NCBI RefSeq assembly: GCF_016808335.1
Contig: NC_053148.1
Location: 2,668,180 to 2,732,179, forward strand
Direction of reading: 5' to 3'
Source: Panicum virgatum
Taxonomy: Eukaryota; Streptophyta; Magnoliopsida; Poales; Poaceae
DNA: 64,000 bases
The first letter of the stretch is position 1; every line of letters begins with the position of its first letter. The position numbers and the translations under genes were made by a program. The notes beneath the pieces are model-generated. The model saw nothing but the letters and a program-made list of their open reading frames with translations, was not told where the DNA came from and did not search any database. Below are positions 20,839 through 32,091 of this stretch, piece after piece.

Positions 20839-21442
20839 GCCAGAATAGCTTTCACCGTTCAAATCGAAGCGCCAGCGCCGGCAGCTGGCAGGAGGTGCGC
20901 GCCCGCAGCCCCACGGGAAGGACCGGGCGGTAGGGGAGACGGGCCGGACTCGGGCTGAACTAGCGGCATTGCCTCTGAGTCGAACGAGTGAGAGTTGAGC
21001 AGCTCTTGGGTAGGGTTGATTGTTGGACATTTGTCAGGTCCAGACCACAATTTCTAAGTCTTAGGCTAGCCTGACTACCCTTTTGAGGAGATATTTTGAG
21101 AAAAGGTTCATAATGTTGTTGCGAGCTACGGTTACAATTTTGTGAGATTTGAAGGTTGTTTGATCAATTTTTAGGGAGTTAGCTTTCTCTTTCAGGCTAT
21201 TTTTCGAGACAGTGAAGCTTAGCCAGGGAAAAGGAGCTCAGCCAATTTTGCATAGAAACACCATACTGGCTCAGCTGCTCCATGGAAGCTCAGCTAGTTT
21301 TGAGACTTCTTTGAAATTTCTCTCCTAATTTTGGTGCTTGCTTCTGCTCTTTGTGAGATTGCTTTGTAGTGTGATTCTTAGGTCTAGCAGCTTTTCAAAT
21401 AGTTCATTTATTGGTTCCCAGCTCTGACATATCAAAAAATCA
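20839..21442. other. Intergenic, nothing recognised
   Basis: A GC-rich patch at 20870-21010 has short ORFs on the minus strand with no recognisable product. The rest is noncoding and contains several agctcagc-type words at 21180-21300. Confidence 0.35.
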
Positions 21443-21790
21443 GGGTGTGTTTAGTTCACTTTGCATTTTGCATTTTTGCGTTTTTGGAAGAGAATCTTCA
21501 ATATTTGAAGTACTAAATGTAGACTAATCACAAAACTAATTACAGATCTCGTTTGTAAACTACGAGACGAATCTAATGAGTCTAATTAATCTATCATTAG
21601 AACTTGTTACTGTAGAGTCACTGTAGCAATTTAGTGTCTAATCACATACTAATTAGGCTCATTAGATTCGTCTCGCGATTTACAGTCCATTTGTGTAATG
21701 CGATTTATTTTTTGACTATATTTAATACATCATGCAAACAATTTACAAAAAAATTTGCATTTTGCGTTTTGGAATCTAAACAAGGTCTTA
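21443..21790. mobile_element. Tourist-like grass MITE
   Basis: Inverted ends gggtgtgtttagttc and gaatctaaacaaggtc; inner arms share gcattttgcat words and the core has gagacgaatctaatgag / attagattcgtctcgcg. Confidence 0.65.
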
Positions 21791-22244
21791 GTTTGAACTG
21801 GATGAAAGGTAAAGAGTGAAACCAATGTAGATACTCAGTTATGCAAATGATCAAATCCGTTGAAATTTGAATTAAGTTCCAGAATACCACACCATAGACT
21901 AAACTGATAAAAAAATAGCTTCAGACAGACAAACAACTTTTCTGCTTGGATTGCGAATTACACATCATTGGACTACTTTGCAGTCCCCCAGTTGAGCACC
22001 AAATCGTACCTCATATGTTTCCCACCTAAGAGCAGACTATTACATCCAATAAAATCAGTAAGTACATGATAACAAAAGCTGAACAATTGTTACTATCTGA
22101 CCAAACAATAAAATCAACCTAAAATCCGGGGTATCTATTCGGCATGGTCATTTCTCAAGTCAAATCCCCTGAACTGATGAGCAATCAGAAGGTACATTCA
22201 TACCTGAGATCTGATCAAGAAGAAAACAAACCATCCATTTGATT
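21791..22244. other. 3' flank of the methyltransferase-like gene
   Basis: AT-rich sequence downstream of the minus-strand stop at 22245; it probably includes its 3' UTR. No separate gene is seen. Confidence 0.4.
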
Positions 22245-23414
22245 TCAACCCCGGCCCGGCTTCTGCAAAACCGCAGAGATGTACATTGCCGTCTTTGAGC
22301 TCCCCGTGCCGGCCTTCTCTCCTGCAACCCACTTGAGCTTCTTGTAGCCAAACCTTCGAATTAGCCTCAGAACCACCTGCCTCCGCTCCTCGCTGTGGCA
22401 CATGTAGCTGTCAATCCAGAGCAGCCCGCCGGCGCGCAGCACCCGATCGACATCGAACATGAGGAATTCCAGCGCCTCCTCCGTCCCCGCCTGCCCCAGC
22501 GCCGGCGCCCCGCCTTCGTCCAGCGCGGTGGTCCCGACGTGCACGAGGTCGAACACCCCGTCGTAGAAGGGGAAGCGGTGCGCCGGCGAGAGCAGCAGCG
22601 GGAACAGGCCCCTCGCGGCCACGAACTCGTTCATGGGCTTCCCGGCGTTGTCGAGCACCGTGGTGACCACGGTCACCCCGCGCTCCCTCATCCGGGCGGC
22701 GAAGTTGGCGGCGCCGCCGGCGACGTCGAAGCCGATCCGGATCTTAGTCGAGGCGGCGCCGGCGAGCCGCAGGACGTCGTCGATGAGGAACTCGTGGTCG
22801 TGGCGCGGCTTCACCCAGCGGCGGCTGTCGACGCCCATGTTGGAGGACGGGAGCGCCGCGCGGGGGCCCCGGGAGAGGCACCGGCGGCGGGGCAGCGGCT
22901 CGCATCCCTTAGAGAGGAGGCGGTGCGGGAGGGTGGCGTTGCGTGGGCACGCGGCGCGCGGCTCGTAGGAGGCGAAGGCGGCGAGCAGGGCGAGCGTGGG
23001 CGGGGAGCGGAAGCAGGCGTGCGCGACGGAGGCCGGCATGTGGGTGAGCCCGGTGCGCGCGTCGCGGCCCAGCGGGAGCGCGTGCGGGGAGAGGAAGAGG
23101 AGCAGCTCCGGGGGCAGGGCGGAGCGGTGCGGGACGAGGCGGGTGGCGTCGATCTCCCGCGCGATGGCGGCCACCTGCGCGGAGATGGCGGAGGAGGAGG
23201 AGGAGGAGGCGGAGCGGTCGGCGGCGGCGGCGGCGGCGGCGGCGTGAACGGGGCCGCGGGCGCGGGGGGAGAGGAAGGCGAGGAGCGCGAGGAGATTGGT
23301 GGAGAGGAGGGAGAGGAGCACGAGGAGGTTGAGCAGCGCGGGCGAGCAGAGGCACGCCAGGCCGCGCCGCCCGCCGCGCCGGGAGGACGCCACGTTCAGG
23401 GACACCGTCCCCAT
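22245..23414 (-). CDS. Membrane-anchored S-adenosylmethionine methyltransferase-like protein
   Basis: A single-exon GC-rich gene of 389 residues. The N-terminus is basic (SRRGGRRG), followed by one hydrophobic segment at about residues 25-48 (ALLNLLVLLSLLSTNLLALL), predicting a type II Golgi or ER anchor, then an Ala/Ser linker. The C-terminal half resembles the plant family of probable methyltransferases related to Arabidopsis At1g29790. It has a glycine-rich cofactor loop at about 225-240 (IRIGFDVAGGAANFAARM), an FDLVHVG segment, and DRVLRAGGLLWIDSYMC. The usual ExGxG pattern of motif I is replaced by DVAGGAANF, which is normal in this family, so methyl transfer is presumed, not shown. The ORF is open a further 88 codons upstream, but I prefer the ATG at 23414 because it places the basic and hydrophobic anchor at the N-terminus. 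A related role in cell-wall polysaccharide methylation is inference only. Confidence 0.85.
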   Translation of the reverse strand: MGTVSLNVASSRRGGRRGLACLCSPALLNLLVLLSLLSTNLLALLAFLSPRARGPVHAAAAAAAADRSASSSSSSAISAQVAAIAREIDATRLVPHRSALPPELLLFLSPHALPLGRDARTGLTHMPASVAHACFRSPPTLALLAAFASYEPRAACPRNATLPHRLLSKGCEPLPRRRCLSRGPRAALPSSNMGVDSRRWVKPRHDHEFLIDDVLRLAGAASTKIRIGFDVAGGAANFAARMRERGVTVVTTVLDNAGKPMNEFVAARGLFPLLLSPAHRFPFYDGVFDLVHVGTTALDEGGAPALGQAGTEEALEFLMFDVDRVLRAGGLLWIDSYMCHSEERRQVVLRLIRRFGYKKLKWVAGEKAGTGSSKTAMYISAVLQKPGRG

Positions 23415-23721
23415 GGCGCGGCGCGCGGGCCGGGCGGGCCGGGAGGGAAACGCCGCTAGTTTCGCGGCCGCGCGGGGCAGAGGGGAGGGGTGCGGACTTC
23501 GCCGGCGCGGCGGGCGGGCGGGGATCTCGGCCTCGTGCGTTGTTCCTTTGCTCGGGGAGTGGAGCTGGAGGAGAGTGCGAGCTGGGGATTGCGACGGCGG
23601 CGGAGTGAAAGGGCTTGTCGGTTGTTGGATTGCGAGGCTGCGGCCCGTAATCCCGTGCCTAACATCCGGTTTAACCACCGGTTTCGTACGGACGTACTTC
23701 TGCCAAACAAGGCTAAACTTA
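23415..23721. promoter_or_regulatory. 5' UTR and promoter region of the methyltransferase-like gene
   Basis: GC-rich up to about 23640, then average composition; it ends at a Tourist-like element. No clear TATA box is seen on the minus strand. Confidence 0.4.
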
Positions 23722-24435
23722 GAGCATCTCCAACAGCTGTTCTATCCGATCTTCCATCTGTAAAAAAAAGGAGAACATCCCAAAAACCCGGTTCCAACAG
23801 CTCTTGTATTCCCCTCCGTCCTCCATCCGGTCATCCAAACTTCCCCCTCCGTCCTTCATTTTTGCAGGAGCAACCGCAACATGCAAAACGCCCTCGGGCT
23901 CCCACCGCCGCGCGCCCTCGCGTTCCCGCTACCGCGCGGCTGCGCCGCCTTCCTGCTCCCACCGCCGCTCGGGCTCCCGCCGCCGCGCTGCCGGGCTCCT
24001 CCCCGCCGGGCCGCCGCCGAAGCTCCTCCCCACCGCCGAGCTCCTCCCCGACGGGCCGCCGCCGAAGCACCTCCTCGCCGGGCCGCGCGCGAAGCTGCTC
24101 CCGCTCGGACCCCTCAGCCGCCCCCTCCGTGCGGCACCGGAGCAAGGGAGGCGGCGGGCGGCGTGGAGGCGCAGGACGTTGGGTGGCGGGGAGGCAGGGC
24201 GCAGGGCGTCGGGGACGCGGCGGGCTTCGTCCTCCATGGTCGTGGCTCCCGTGTGGAGATGGTGATGGAGCGGGCCCACTTGTCAGTGGGTCAGCGGGAG
24301 GAGGGGATGGAATGGATGAGGGAGGGATGGATAAGATGTTGGAGTAAACTTCAATTTGGAGGATGAATCTTGGCTAAATGGTTATGTAAATGAGATTATA
24401 GATAATGAGATTTACGTAAGCTGTTGGAGATGCTC
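23722..24435. mobile_element. Tourist-like (PIF/Harbinger) element with GC-rich core, TSD tta
   Basis: Perfect terminal repeats gagcatctccaacagc and gctgttggagatgctc, flanked by tta (23719-23721 and 24436-24438). The total is 714 bp. The interior 23870-24340 is strongly GC-rich with Pro/Arg/Ala ORFs in several frames, unlike the AT-rich ends. Confidence 0.8.
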
Positions 24436-24776
24436 TTAGGATTCCTGAGGCAGATCACTTCGCCATTTCTATATTCGTGGGCTTGTTTTCCGGTAATTTT
24501 TGTATAAACGTGAATTAATCTACAGCTTACCTTGATGGAAAGCATCTCATAATGCAGGCGTATGGATACCTACAATTAAGAGCCTGCTTGGTTCAGCTCC
24601 AAAGTTTAACTTGCCAAAATGAGGGCATGCCAAAATATTGGCATGCCAATTTCTTTGCCAAAACTTGGGCAAAAAATTTTGGACAGCACTTGATTTGGTG
24701 CCAAAATGTGTTATCCAATGTTTTGGCCACTGATTAGTTTTATATCAAAATCAATTGCCAATGTCCACGATGGGGC

Positions 24777-27700
24777 TTTATAAGTGGATTACCAAAGTTC
24801 TCACCGTCAGACTGGAGCCCTTGGTGGACAAATTCATTCTCAAAAATCAGTCTGCCTTCATGAAAAGAAGAGACATTATGAATGGAATTCTAGCTTTACA
24901 TGAGATTCTTCATGAGACAGAAAAATAAACAAGTAGGGATTGTCTTGAAGCTGGACTTTGAAAAAACATATGATAAGGTGTGCTGGGGTTTCCTTTTTGA
25001 CAATTTGAAAATTAGAGGCTTTAACAGTACTTGGTGTAACTGGATTTGCAAGGTTGTGTCTGGGGGACAGTGAGTGTGAAAATAAATAATCAAATGAGAC
25101 CCTATTTTGTCAGTCACAAAGGGGTCAGACAGGGGGACCCGTTGTCTCCAATTCTATTCAACTTTGTAGCTGACTATTTGACTAGAATGATTAGACAAGC
25201 ACAGAGGAATGGTTTGATTACTGGCTTGGCTGATAATCTCATTTAGAATGGTGTGGTTGTTCTGCAATATGCAGATGACACCATAATTTGTCTCAAGGAT
25301 GACTTTGAAAATGCTAGACATATGAAATTACTGTTATACCTTTATGAGCAAATGTCTAGTCTTAAGATCAATTTCTTTAAGGGTGAGATTCTTTTGGTCA
25401 ATGGAAATGATTTGAAAGCTCTACAACTTACTGAATTGTTCAATTGTCAAACTGGGACCTTCCCCCTAAGGTATCTTGGTGTACCTGTCAGTCCTAGCAG
25501 ACTACACATTAAAGATTGGGTACCCCTGGAGGAGAAAAATGAAAAAATGTTGGCCCTTTGGAAAGGAAAAACTTTATCCATTGCTGGCAGGACTACTTTG
25601 ATCAAGGCAAGTCTAACTAATACATTTATTTATCACATGTCTATGTATCTTCTCCCTAAAACTATCACTGAGAGGCTAGATAAACAAAGGAGGAAGTTTT
25701 TTTTTGGCAAGGAGGGGCTCAAAAAAGGAAATACCACTTAGTGAGGTGGAGTATCATAAACAAAAGCAAGAAGTTTGGTGGCCTAGGAATAAAGGATATT
25801 AGAACTATGAATTTGAGCTTGTCGTGGTGCTGCAGACCACAGCCGGGTGGCGGAAGGCACCCGCCCTAGCCCAGAGGGTGTGTACTCGGGGGTTAGCTAG
25901 TCCTAATTAGATCTCACTCAAGAACACGATGAACACAGCAAGATTTAGAGTGGTTCGGGCCGCCGGAGCGTAATACCCTACGTCCACTGTGTGTTGTATT
26001 GCCTTCCCTCGAGAGGGAAGAGAGTTCGCGAGAGCTTGGGTGTCCTCTGGATTGCCTAGACTCTGTCTGAGAGATCTCTCCCCTTGAAGGAGGGCGTGCT
26101 CTCCCTTTTATATGTCCAAGGGGAGCACGTACACTGAGCGGGGCCCCGACATGTGGACCCGGCGATGTATTATAAACTACACTTTGGCCTTCAATGCCTC
26201 AGATCCGGAGATCTTGTCGTCGGCTTTTGTGCGTAGCTTCTGACCAGGGATGGTCTTGAGCTGTCCTGTCAGAGTAGAGTCTAGCCTCTGCAGCCGCGCG
26301 TCGAGGTCATGATGAAGCGCCGAACTACTGACTCAGTCCACTGTAGCAGCGTGCACTGATGCTCCAGTCAGTAGCTGGTCATCATGACTCGTCGCCCATG
26401 CGCACGGCTTGTCTTGGTAACTGACGAGCCGCCTCGGTAACTGGCGATCCACAGTGTGGACTGATAAAAGCTGCTCCGTGCCCAGAGGCAGCAGAGCCTG
26501 CCTCGACCACTCGCACTTAATACGGGTGGGTGAGGGAGCTTCCAGCGGAAGCCTTGCGCCTGCGCCCGCGTCTGCGTGACACGTGGCGGCTCCGGACCCC
26601 TCCCGATCAGCTAGCTGAGCCGAGAGCTCACGGGGGTCCGGATAGGCACGTGGAGGTCCCGGACCCATCTGCGGGAGTCCGGATGGCACGTGGAGGTCCC
26701 GGACCCACCTGCGGGGGTCCGGGTCCGCGGCCACAGGTACTGAGCATTTCCACCTCTAGGACACGTGGTGACACCGGACCCGTCCCCGAGCAGGAAGCGG
26801 GTCCGGGACCGTTGGTCCGGTGAGATGGAGCCGGACCCCTGGGGTCCGGCTGCTCAGCTCCTTAGGGCGTAGTTACGGATAACTACGCGAGTCTTGGCAC
26901 AGTAGGAGTGGGTACCCCTGTTGCAGGGTACCGACAGAGCTTACTCTGTAAATAGTGGTGGAAAGGTGAATTTGAGGAGGGCTTATGGCAGGATATTGTT
27001 AGGAAAAAATACCTGCAGGGCAGTCTTGTTGGGTCTGTGAATCACAGACTTGATGATTCTCATGTTTGGACTGATTTGCTGAAAGTTAGACACATTTACC
27101 TTGAAGGTAGAGTGATGAAAACTGGGCAAGGAAAGCATACTTCCTTCTGGTTTGACAAGTGGTTGACAGACAAACCTTTATGTCTCATGTACCCTGTTCT
27201 TTTTTACCTCTGCCAAGAAAAAACCATTTCTGTTCATGAGTTCCTGAGAAGTCACGGGGACTTGAGGTTTAGCCGATGGCTTAATCCAATTCTCTTTGAA
27301 CAGTGGCTCACAATTGTGGATTCAGTCTACAATCATGACTTTGAGACTGGAAAGATGTTCCTATGTGGAGATGGACTAAAAGCAAATGCTTCTCTACTAA
27401 ATCGTTGTATGATTTACTTACCAAGGAAGACACTTGTAAAAGTTTCAAGCACATCTAGAAGGCAAAGATTCCTTATAAAATCAAAATTTTCCTTTGGCTG
27501 TCTGAAAATAAGGCAATCCTCACAAAGGATAATCTTATTAGAAGGAAATGGACAGGGGATCCAACCTGTTATTTTTGTCAAGAAGAAGAAAGCGTTGATC
27601 ATCTTTTCTTTCAATGTTGGGTATTTTTGGTCTTTGTGTTTGTGCGAATAATATCCCAAACAGCTTCCCACAATTTAGAGAATGGATTTCTAAGTGGTTA

Positions 27701-28009
27701 CCCGGTGGGGGAGTTACCTATACTAGCTGCTGTGCAACAGTGTGTTGGGCCATCTGGAAATGCCGAAACAAGGCATGCTTTGAAAACAAAATCATTAACA
27801 GCCCAATCGAAATCATAATTCATATATGTGCTCTTTTAACATATTGGTCAGGGTTGTACAATCAGGAGACTCAGGGCAAGATCCTGGAGGGACTACATGC
27901 GTTGCTTGCTTGTGCTCACAGAGTGATGATTGGCCAAGCTCCAGCAACTCATCCTACAAGACTGCTTCCTCCGCCTGAGGATCTGGATGAGGACGACTCG
28001 GAGGAGTGA
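24777..28009 (+). pseudogene. LINE ORF2 remnant: reverse transcriptase and zf-RVT
   Basis: Reverse transcriptase pieces are recognisable: KLDFEKTYDKVCWGFLF near 24950, the block HKGVRQGDPLSPILFNF near 25110, and the catalytic YADDTI at about 25270. The thumb region (LRYLGVPVSPSRL, GKTLSIAGRTTLIK) follows to 25740. After the solo LTR, the C-terminal part continues from about 26937 with a Trp-rich region and a zinc-knuckle-like CYFCQEEESVDHLFF at about 27570. Stops and frameshifts break the frame (for example a stop near 25245 just before the YADD block), so it cannot be functional. The endonuclease domain is absent. Confidence 0.85.
25820..26936. mobile_element. Solo LTR (1,117 bp) with 5-bp TSD gagct
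   Basis: Begins tgtcgtggtgctgc and ends ggtaccgaca (tgtcg/cgaca ends). The word gagct flanks it at 25815-25819 and 26937-26941, in the middle of the LINE coding region. An about 47-bp tandem repeat with cacgtggaggtcccggaccc lies at about 26637-26730. Confidence 0.88.
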
Positions 28010-28318
28010 AGAAGTCAAGCTCTGTGACGTGAGAAGCGCTGCGTTATGGAAACATCCTATCTCGGACTAGGGTCTTCTGCTTTCTTTTGTTGCTGTTCGC
28101 TTAAAAGGTTTAGTGTTGTATCCCGGGAACCCCGGTGTTAAACTTGTTGCTGTGACCTTCAGTCTGAATCAGGCTGGTAGGACAGCCCTCCCTCCTCTTT
28201 CTCTAGTCGTCTGCTCTTGGTCTGCTTCACTCGTTTGTATGCACTCTGGTATTTCCGTTTTCTGAAATGGAAATGAGGCTTCGCCTCGCTTCGACAAAAA
28301 AAATGTCCACGATGGGGC

Positions 28319-28452
28319 AGGGAGTCTGGCCAGAACAGCCAAAATGTGGGCATCGGAATACTGTCGCTTGGTTTTGAACCAAGTGAGGGAGTCTGGCCAG
28401 AACAGCCAAAATGTGGGCATCGGAATACTGTCGCTTGGTTTTGAACCAAGTG
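28319..28452. repeat. 67-bp perfect tandem duplication
   Basis: Two adjacent copies begin agggagtctggccag at 28319 and 28386 and appear identical. They lie in the right half of the split Tourist-like element, immediately after the LINE target duplication. Confidence 0.85.
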
Positions 28453-28521
28453 AGCGCCGAACTTTTACCATGACAATAGCTTGGCCCGGCACATATTGGA
28501 CCTCAACCAAGCGCGCCCTAA

Positions 28522-29097
28522 GCTACATGCGAAAATTTAGAGGAATTTAAACCATTTGCTGGTGAGGTTTGAATATTGTTACATCCAACCCCCCCTAGCT
28601 TTGAGGTCCACATTTCATAATGGGATTACTACACTTGGACCAATAACCATATTAAAGGGCAAGGCTGGCAAGCGTATGCCTTCACATTATTCCTATGGAG
28701 ATAAGAAGAAATTCAGACCATTGTCCAGAAAGGTAGACTTGCGCGGCGACTATCTCGAGTGAGAAAAGACAGCATTTCATCAGAGATTAAATCTCTAGTG
28801 TCAGAACTCACACTATAGCCGACACCAGATCTACCGTGACTGACATGCGGCCCGACTGACACTAGCCACACACCAGCCTTGCATGGGCTGGGCTGGGCTG
28901 GGCTGGGCTGAGCTGAGATAAGGCCGACATATACAAGAAGGCCGAGGCCCACTCAAACCGCACCATACATCCATACCAAGGCCCAACCCAGTCCCCGCCC
29001 ACCGCCTACACCGGCCAACGGCGGTGCCAAAGCCTCTGAGTCTGGAGGCGACTCAGGCGAGAGCCCTCGGCATCGCACCGTCCCCCGGCAGCCGGCC
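28522..29097. promoter_or_regulatory. Upstream region of the CCDC97-like gene
   Basis: Contains a pentanucleotide repeat (ggctg) at about 28886-28916 and a GC-rich stretch leading into the start codon, as expected for a 5' UTR. No separate gene is seen. Confidence 0.4.
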
Positions 29098-31211
29098 ATG
29101 GAGCCCGCGGCGATGGACCGCATCGCCACCCGCCTCTCCGCCGTCGAGGGCCTCTACTTCCCCTCCTCCTTCCTCTCCTCCTCCCCCGCGGCGGGCCCTC
29201 CCTCCTCGCCGCGGCGCCGGGCGGAGCTCCGCGCCCTCCTGGCCCGCGACGCGCCGCTCTTCCTCGAGCGGTACGGCTCCGCGCTCTCCGCGGGCGAGCT
29301 CGCCGCCTTCGACGCGCTCAGCCCGGACTACGAGGTCGACTGGCACCTCCGCCGCCTCCGCGCCGCCGCGGCCGGGGCGCCGCCGCCCGCCGCGCGGGTG
29401 CGGAACCGCCGCCGCGCCTACCTCGACCGCCTCGTCCGCGAGGGGGACTACTTCTCCGAGGAGGCCATGCGGGAGCGGGAGCCCTACCTGCACCACGAGT
29501 ACCTGGGCCGCTTCCAGGACCCGCTCGGCAGGGCCATGGCGCGCCCCGGGGAGAGGTGGTCCGAGACGCTGATGCGCAGGGCCGAGGAGGCCGTCATCGT
29601 GGAGAAGATACGAGGGGAGCAGATTAGGAGAGGGGTTGACCCCAGAGAGTGGGTCGGTGGTGGCCCTGAGGAGGCGATGGAGGAGCAGGAGGAAGAAGAA
29701 GAAGAAGAGGAAGAGGAAAAGGAAGAAGAAATTTCGGAAGAAAAGGGGTCAGAGGTCGACAAGCCCATTGCGACTGAGGTTTGTTTCCTGCATACTATTG
29801 TTTTTGTCTACATTTTCTGACTTGATTGTGCTTGTTTTATTGGTTCTGTAAATTGTTTGTTGTTGAATCAGTAACTATCATGCTTGTGTACACTAATTCA
29901 AAGTGGAATGATGTCGAAGGATGTGAAATTGTTACTTATATGTTTCATCTACGAGCTAACTACTCATATTGAAAACAAACAGACTATCAATCAATTCTGA
30001 TTAAGGCTTGCAAACCTAGTCTGACATTTCAGTTTATGATATGTAGATTCAGGTAGTAGGGTTTGCAATTTTGGACCATCTGGAATACCAAGTTTTGCGA
30101 AAATATCTAATTTAGAGATGTTGCTATGCACCAAATTGAGGTGCAAGTTATGGATTAATCTTTTAATCTTTCACTCTTAGTTTTAGACCAAATACTCTAA
30201 CTTTTGCCATCAGTTATATGTGGTAACAATGATCTATTATTTCAATGGATGGCGATTTATTGTTTCGGCAGGCAAATTGGTCTGAATTTCCTTGAAACAG
30301 AAGCTAGGATATATCTAAAAACTGGTTGTATCCATTATACTCTATGATTCACGTGATAGAGGAGGAAATCTATAATCTGGCTTTTTTTAAACTCTGTAAT
30401 AATATTTGAACTTAAGATCCAGATTTTGTGCTGGATGATCATTCAGAGGATCTTTTTTTAGCCTCGGGTTTTGTGATCCAAACTTCGACCTCTGAATTCC
30501 TTCTACCCTGAACTCTGCAGTAACTTTATAGTTTTGTGCAATGGTGCTGGGCTTTCTGGCCTAAAGGAGACACAGTGGTTTAAATTTTCTTGCGTATGGA
30601 AAACATAGCGTGAGGTCTGAGGGCACTGGTTCAGATGCAATTTCATGTTTGTTGCCTAGTATGTATGCCCATGATGGTACTTTGTTTTTAAAAGGAACAT
30701 GCTGATACTTGTTTAGAAACTGTTTGGGTGATGTAGAGACTCGATCGCTGTAGTTCATAATTGAAGCTTTATTTGATATATGGCCCATTTCATTTTATGA
30801 CCTCTGTGAAGCTGCCATGCTTTCTTGTTAATTCATCTACAAGGACATCTGGAGTGCCTCTGAATTTTGGTTGAGCGTTGTTTGTATGATTCTTCGTTTT
30901 GACGCAATGCCCTTGCAGGAAATGATTTTTTCTCCTTTATGTAATTGCAGGTGGTTGCAAACGGGGTTGCCCCTGTGGACTCCTGCAATGGGGGAGGTTC
31001 TGCTGCAGGGACTTTCAAGCAAACGTTATCTTCTGAAGAAATGCAGGATCAGCTGGAGCAGTTCACATATATGATGCAACAGAAATTCCTGTCTGGTGAA
31101 GACACTGAGCATATGGACTATTCTCAGATCGATAATGATGAGATGCTGGATGACCATTGGTCCAGGGAAGCCAACTATGACGCGGAGGAGAAGTATTTCG
31201 AAGAAGATTAG
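29098..31211 (+). CDS. CCDC97: CCDC97-like protein (DUF2052), two exons
   Basis: Exon 1 is 29098-29778 and exon 2 is 30951-31211; the phase-0 GT-AG junction gives 313 residues. Conserved landmarks of the CCDC97 family are present: RNRRRAYLDRLVREGDYFSE, REPYLHHEYLGRF, MRRAEEAVIVEKIR, then an acidic coiled segment of Glu codons (about 195-215), and the C-terminal block QKFLSGEDTEHMDYSQIDND ending AEEKYFEED. Human CCDC97 has been linked to the SF3B/U2 snRNP splicing machinery; the plant role is unproven. The 1.17-kb intron has no features. ATG codons at 29098 and 29113 are both possible starts. A partial genomic copy lies at 40963-41478. Confidence 0.88.
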
Positions 31212-31595
31212 CAAACGAGAGGATTCTGTTCTTTTCAGAGAAGAAATACAGCAACGTCTGTGCTGTTCGAGTTGGGACCTCTTACACTCTCTTAGCATGT
31301 ACATACATGTATTGTCTTTGATAGTGCTCTGTCCTTGCATTAATCTCATAATAATGTATTGATCTTATAATAATGTATTACTGATCAGAGCCAGTCTAGT
31401 CTCATGCAGACATGGAGCATTTGTGCCACTTCCCCTTAATAGAAATATAGATTATCTTACGTTAGTTGTTTAATCAAGGCAAAATAGCCAAATTCGTCCC
31501 TGACCTACGATGCTCGGCTTAATTTTGGTTTCTGAACTATGGAAACGTCCAGTTCAGTCTCTAAACTATCCTAATCAGTCCAACTTCGTCCTTAA
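31212..31595. other. 3' UTR of the CCDC97-like gene and flank
   Basis: Downstream sequence up to about 31470 is shared with the 3' flank of the partial copy at 41479-41705, so this part was included in the duplication. From 31490 a phrase pattern (aaattcgtccctgacc, ggtttctgaactatgg) resembles a decayed MULE-type terminal repeat. Confidence 0.5.
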
Positions 31596-32091
31596 GGGTC
31601 CGTTTGCTTACCAGGGAGCAAGGCCGGCCAGGGCCAGGTTCATTGCATGCAAGAGGGTCATGTTTGGTAACTTGTTCATTACAGCCAGGTTCTAGAGAGA
31701 CGATGTTTGGTTTTTTGGCTGCACACAGATTTGAAATAGGAGATGCATGCCGAGTAGGCACCGCCGCACCGAGCGAGCCTGGCTCTTGAGAAACAGGAAT
31801 TTTGCCGCATCCCGGGAGCCAGGCTCGGGGGTTCCTATTACATGCCACGGGCTAGGGCCAGTACTTGAACCAGGCAACCAATCAGTCCAAGATTGCACCC
31901 CAGGAGCATGGACGAGAGGTCATACGACCAACCAATCAGACCCTCAGATTCTTGCGTACTAGCGTAGCCCGGCTAACATGCTCCCGCTACATTAGTCTAG
32001 CCTGGCTAGATCTCTTGTACATGCAACCAAACATGCCGAGGCTGCATTGCGGGAGCCTGATTAGCCCTTAGCCAGGCAACTAAACGCACCC
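31596..32091. mobile_element. Tourist-like (PIF/Harbinger) MITE, 496 bp, TSD taa
   Basis: Ends gggtccgtttgcttacc and gcaactaaacgcaccc are imperfect inverted repeats; taa flanks at 31593-31595 and 32092-32094. Inner inverted words such as ccaggttc and atgtttgg recur. Confidence 0.75.

Larger units (their letters stand above)
24777..28302 (+). mobile_element. 5'-truncated L1-type LINE with 16-bp TSD
   Basis: The word atgtccacgatggggc occurs at 24761-24776 and again right after the A-tail (28303-28318), a classic target-primed duplication. The start is inside the reverse transcriptase gene, so the element is 5'-truncated. It is interrupted by a solo LTR at 25820-26936. The 3' end is a short A-run after cttcgcctcgcttcgac. 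Confidence 0.9.
24580..28518. mobile_element. Tourist-like element (TSD taa) split by a LINE insertion
   Basis: The left end gagcctgcttggttcagc and right end ggacctcaaccaagcgcgccc are inverted repeats; taa flanks at 24577-24579 and 28519-28521. Removing the LINE at 24777-28302 leaves about 400 bp, a normal MITE size. The right part has a 67-bp tandem duplication. Confidence 0.7.

Noticed and set aside
22395..23459. 354-codon plus-strand ORF opposite the methyltransferase-like gene
   Set aside because: Antisense shadow with Gly/Arg/Glu bias and no domain.
23415..23678. Upstream 88-codon extension of the methyltransferase-like ORF
   Set aside because: It would bury the basic/hydrophobic anchor inside the protein; its composition is that of a 5' UTR.
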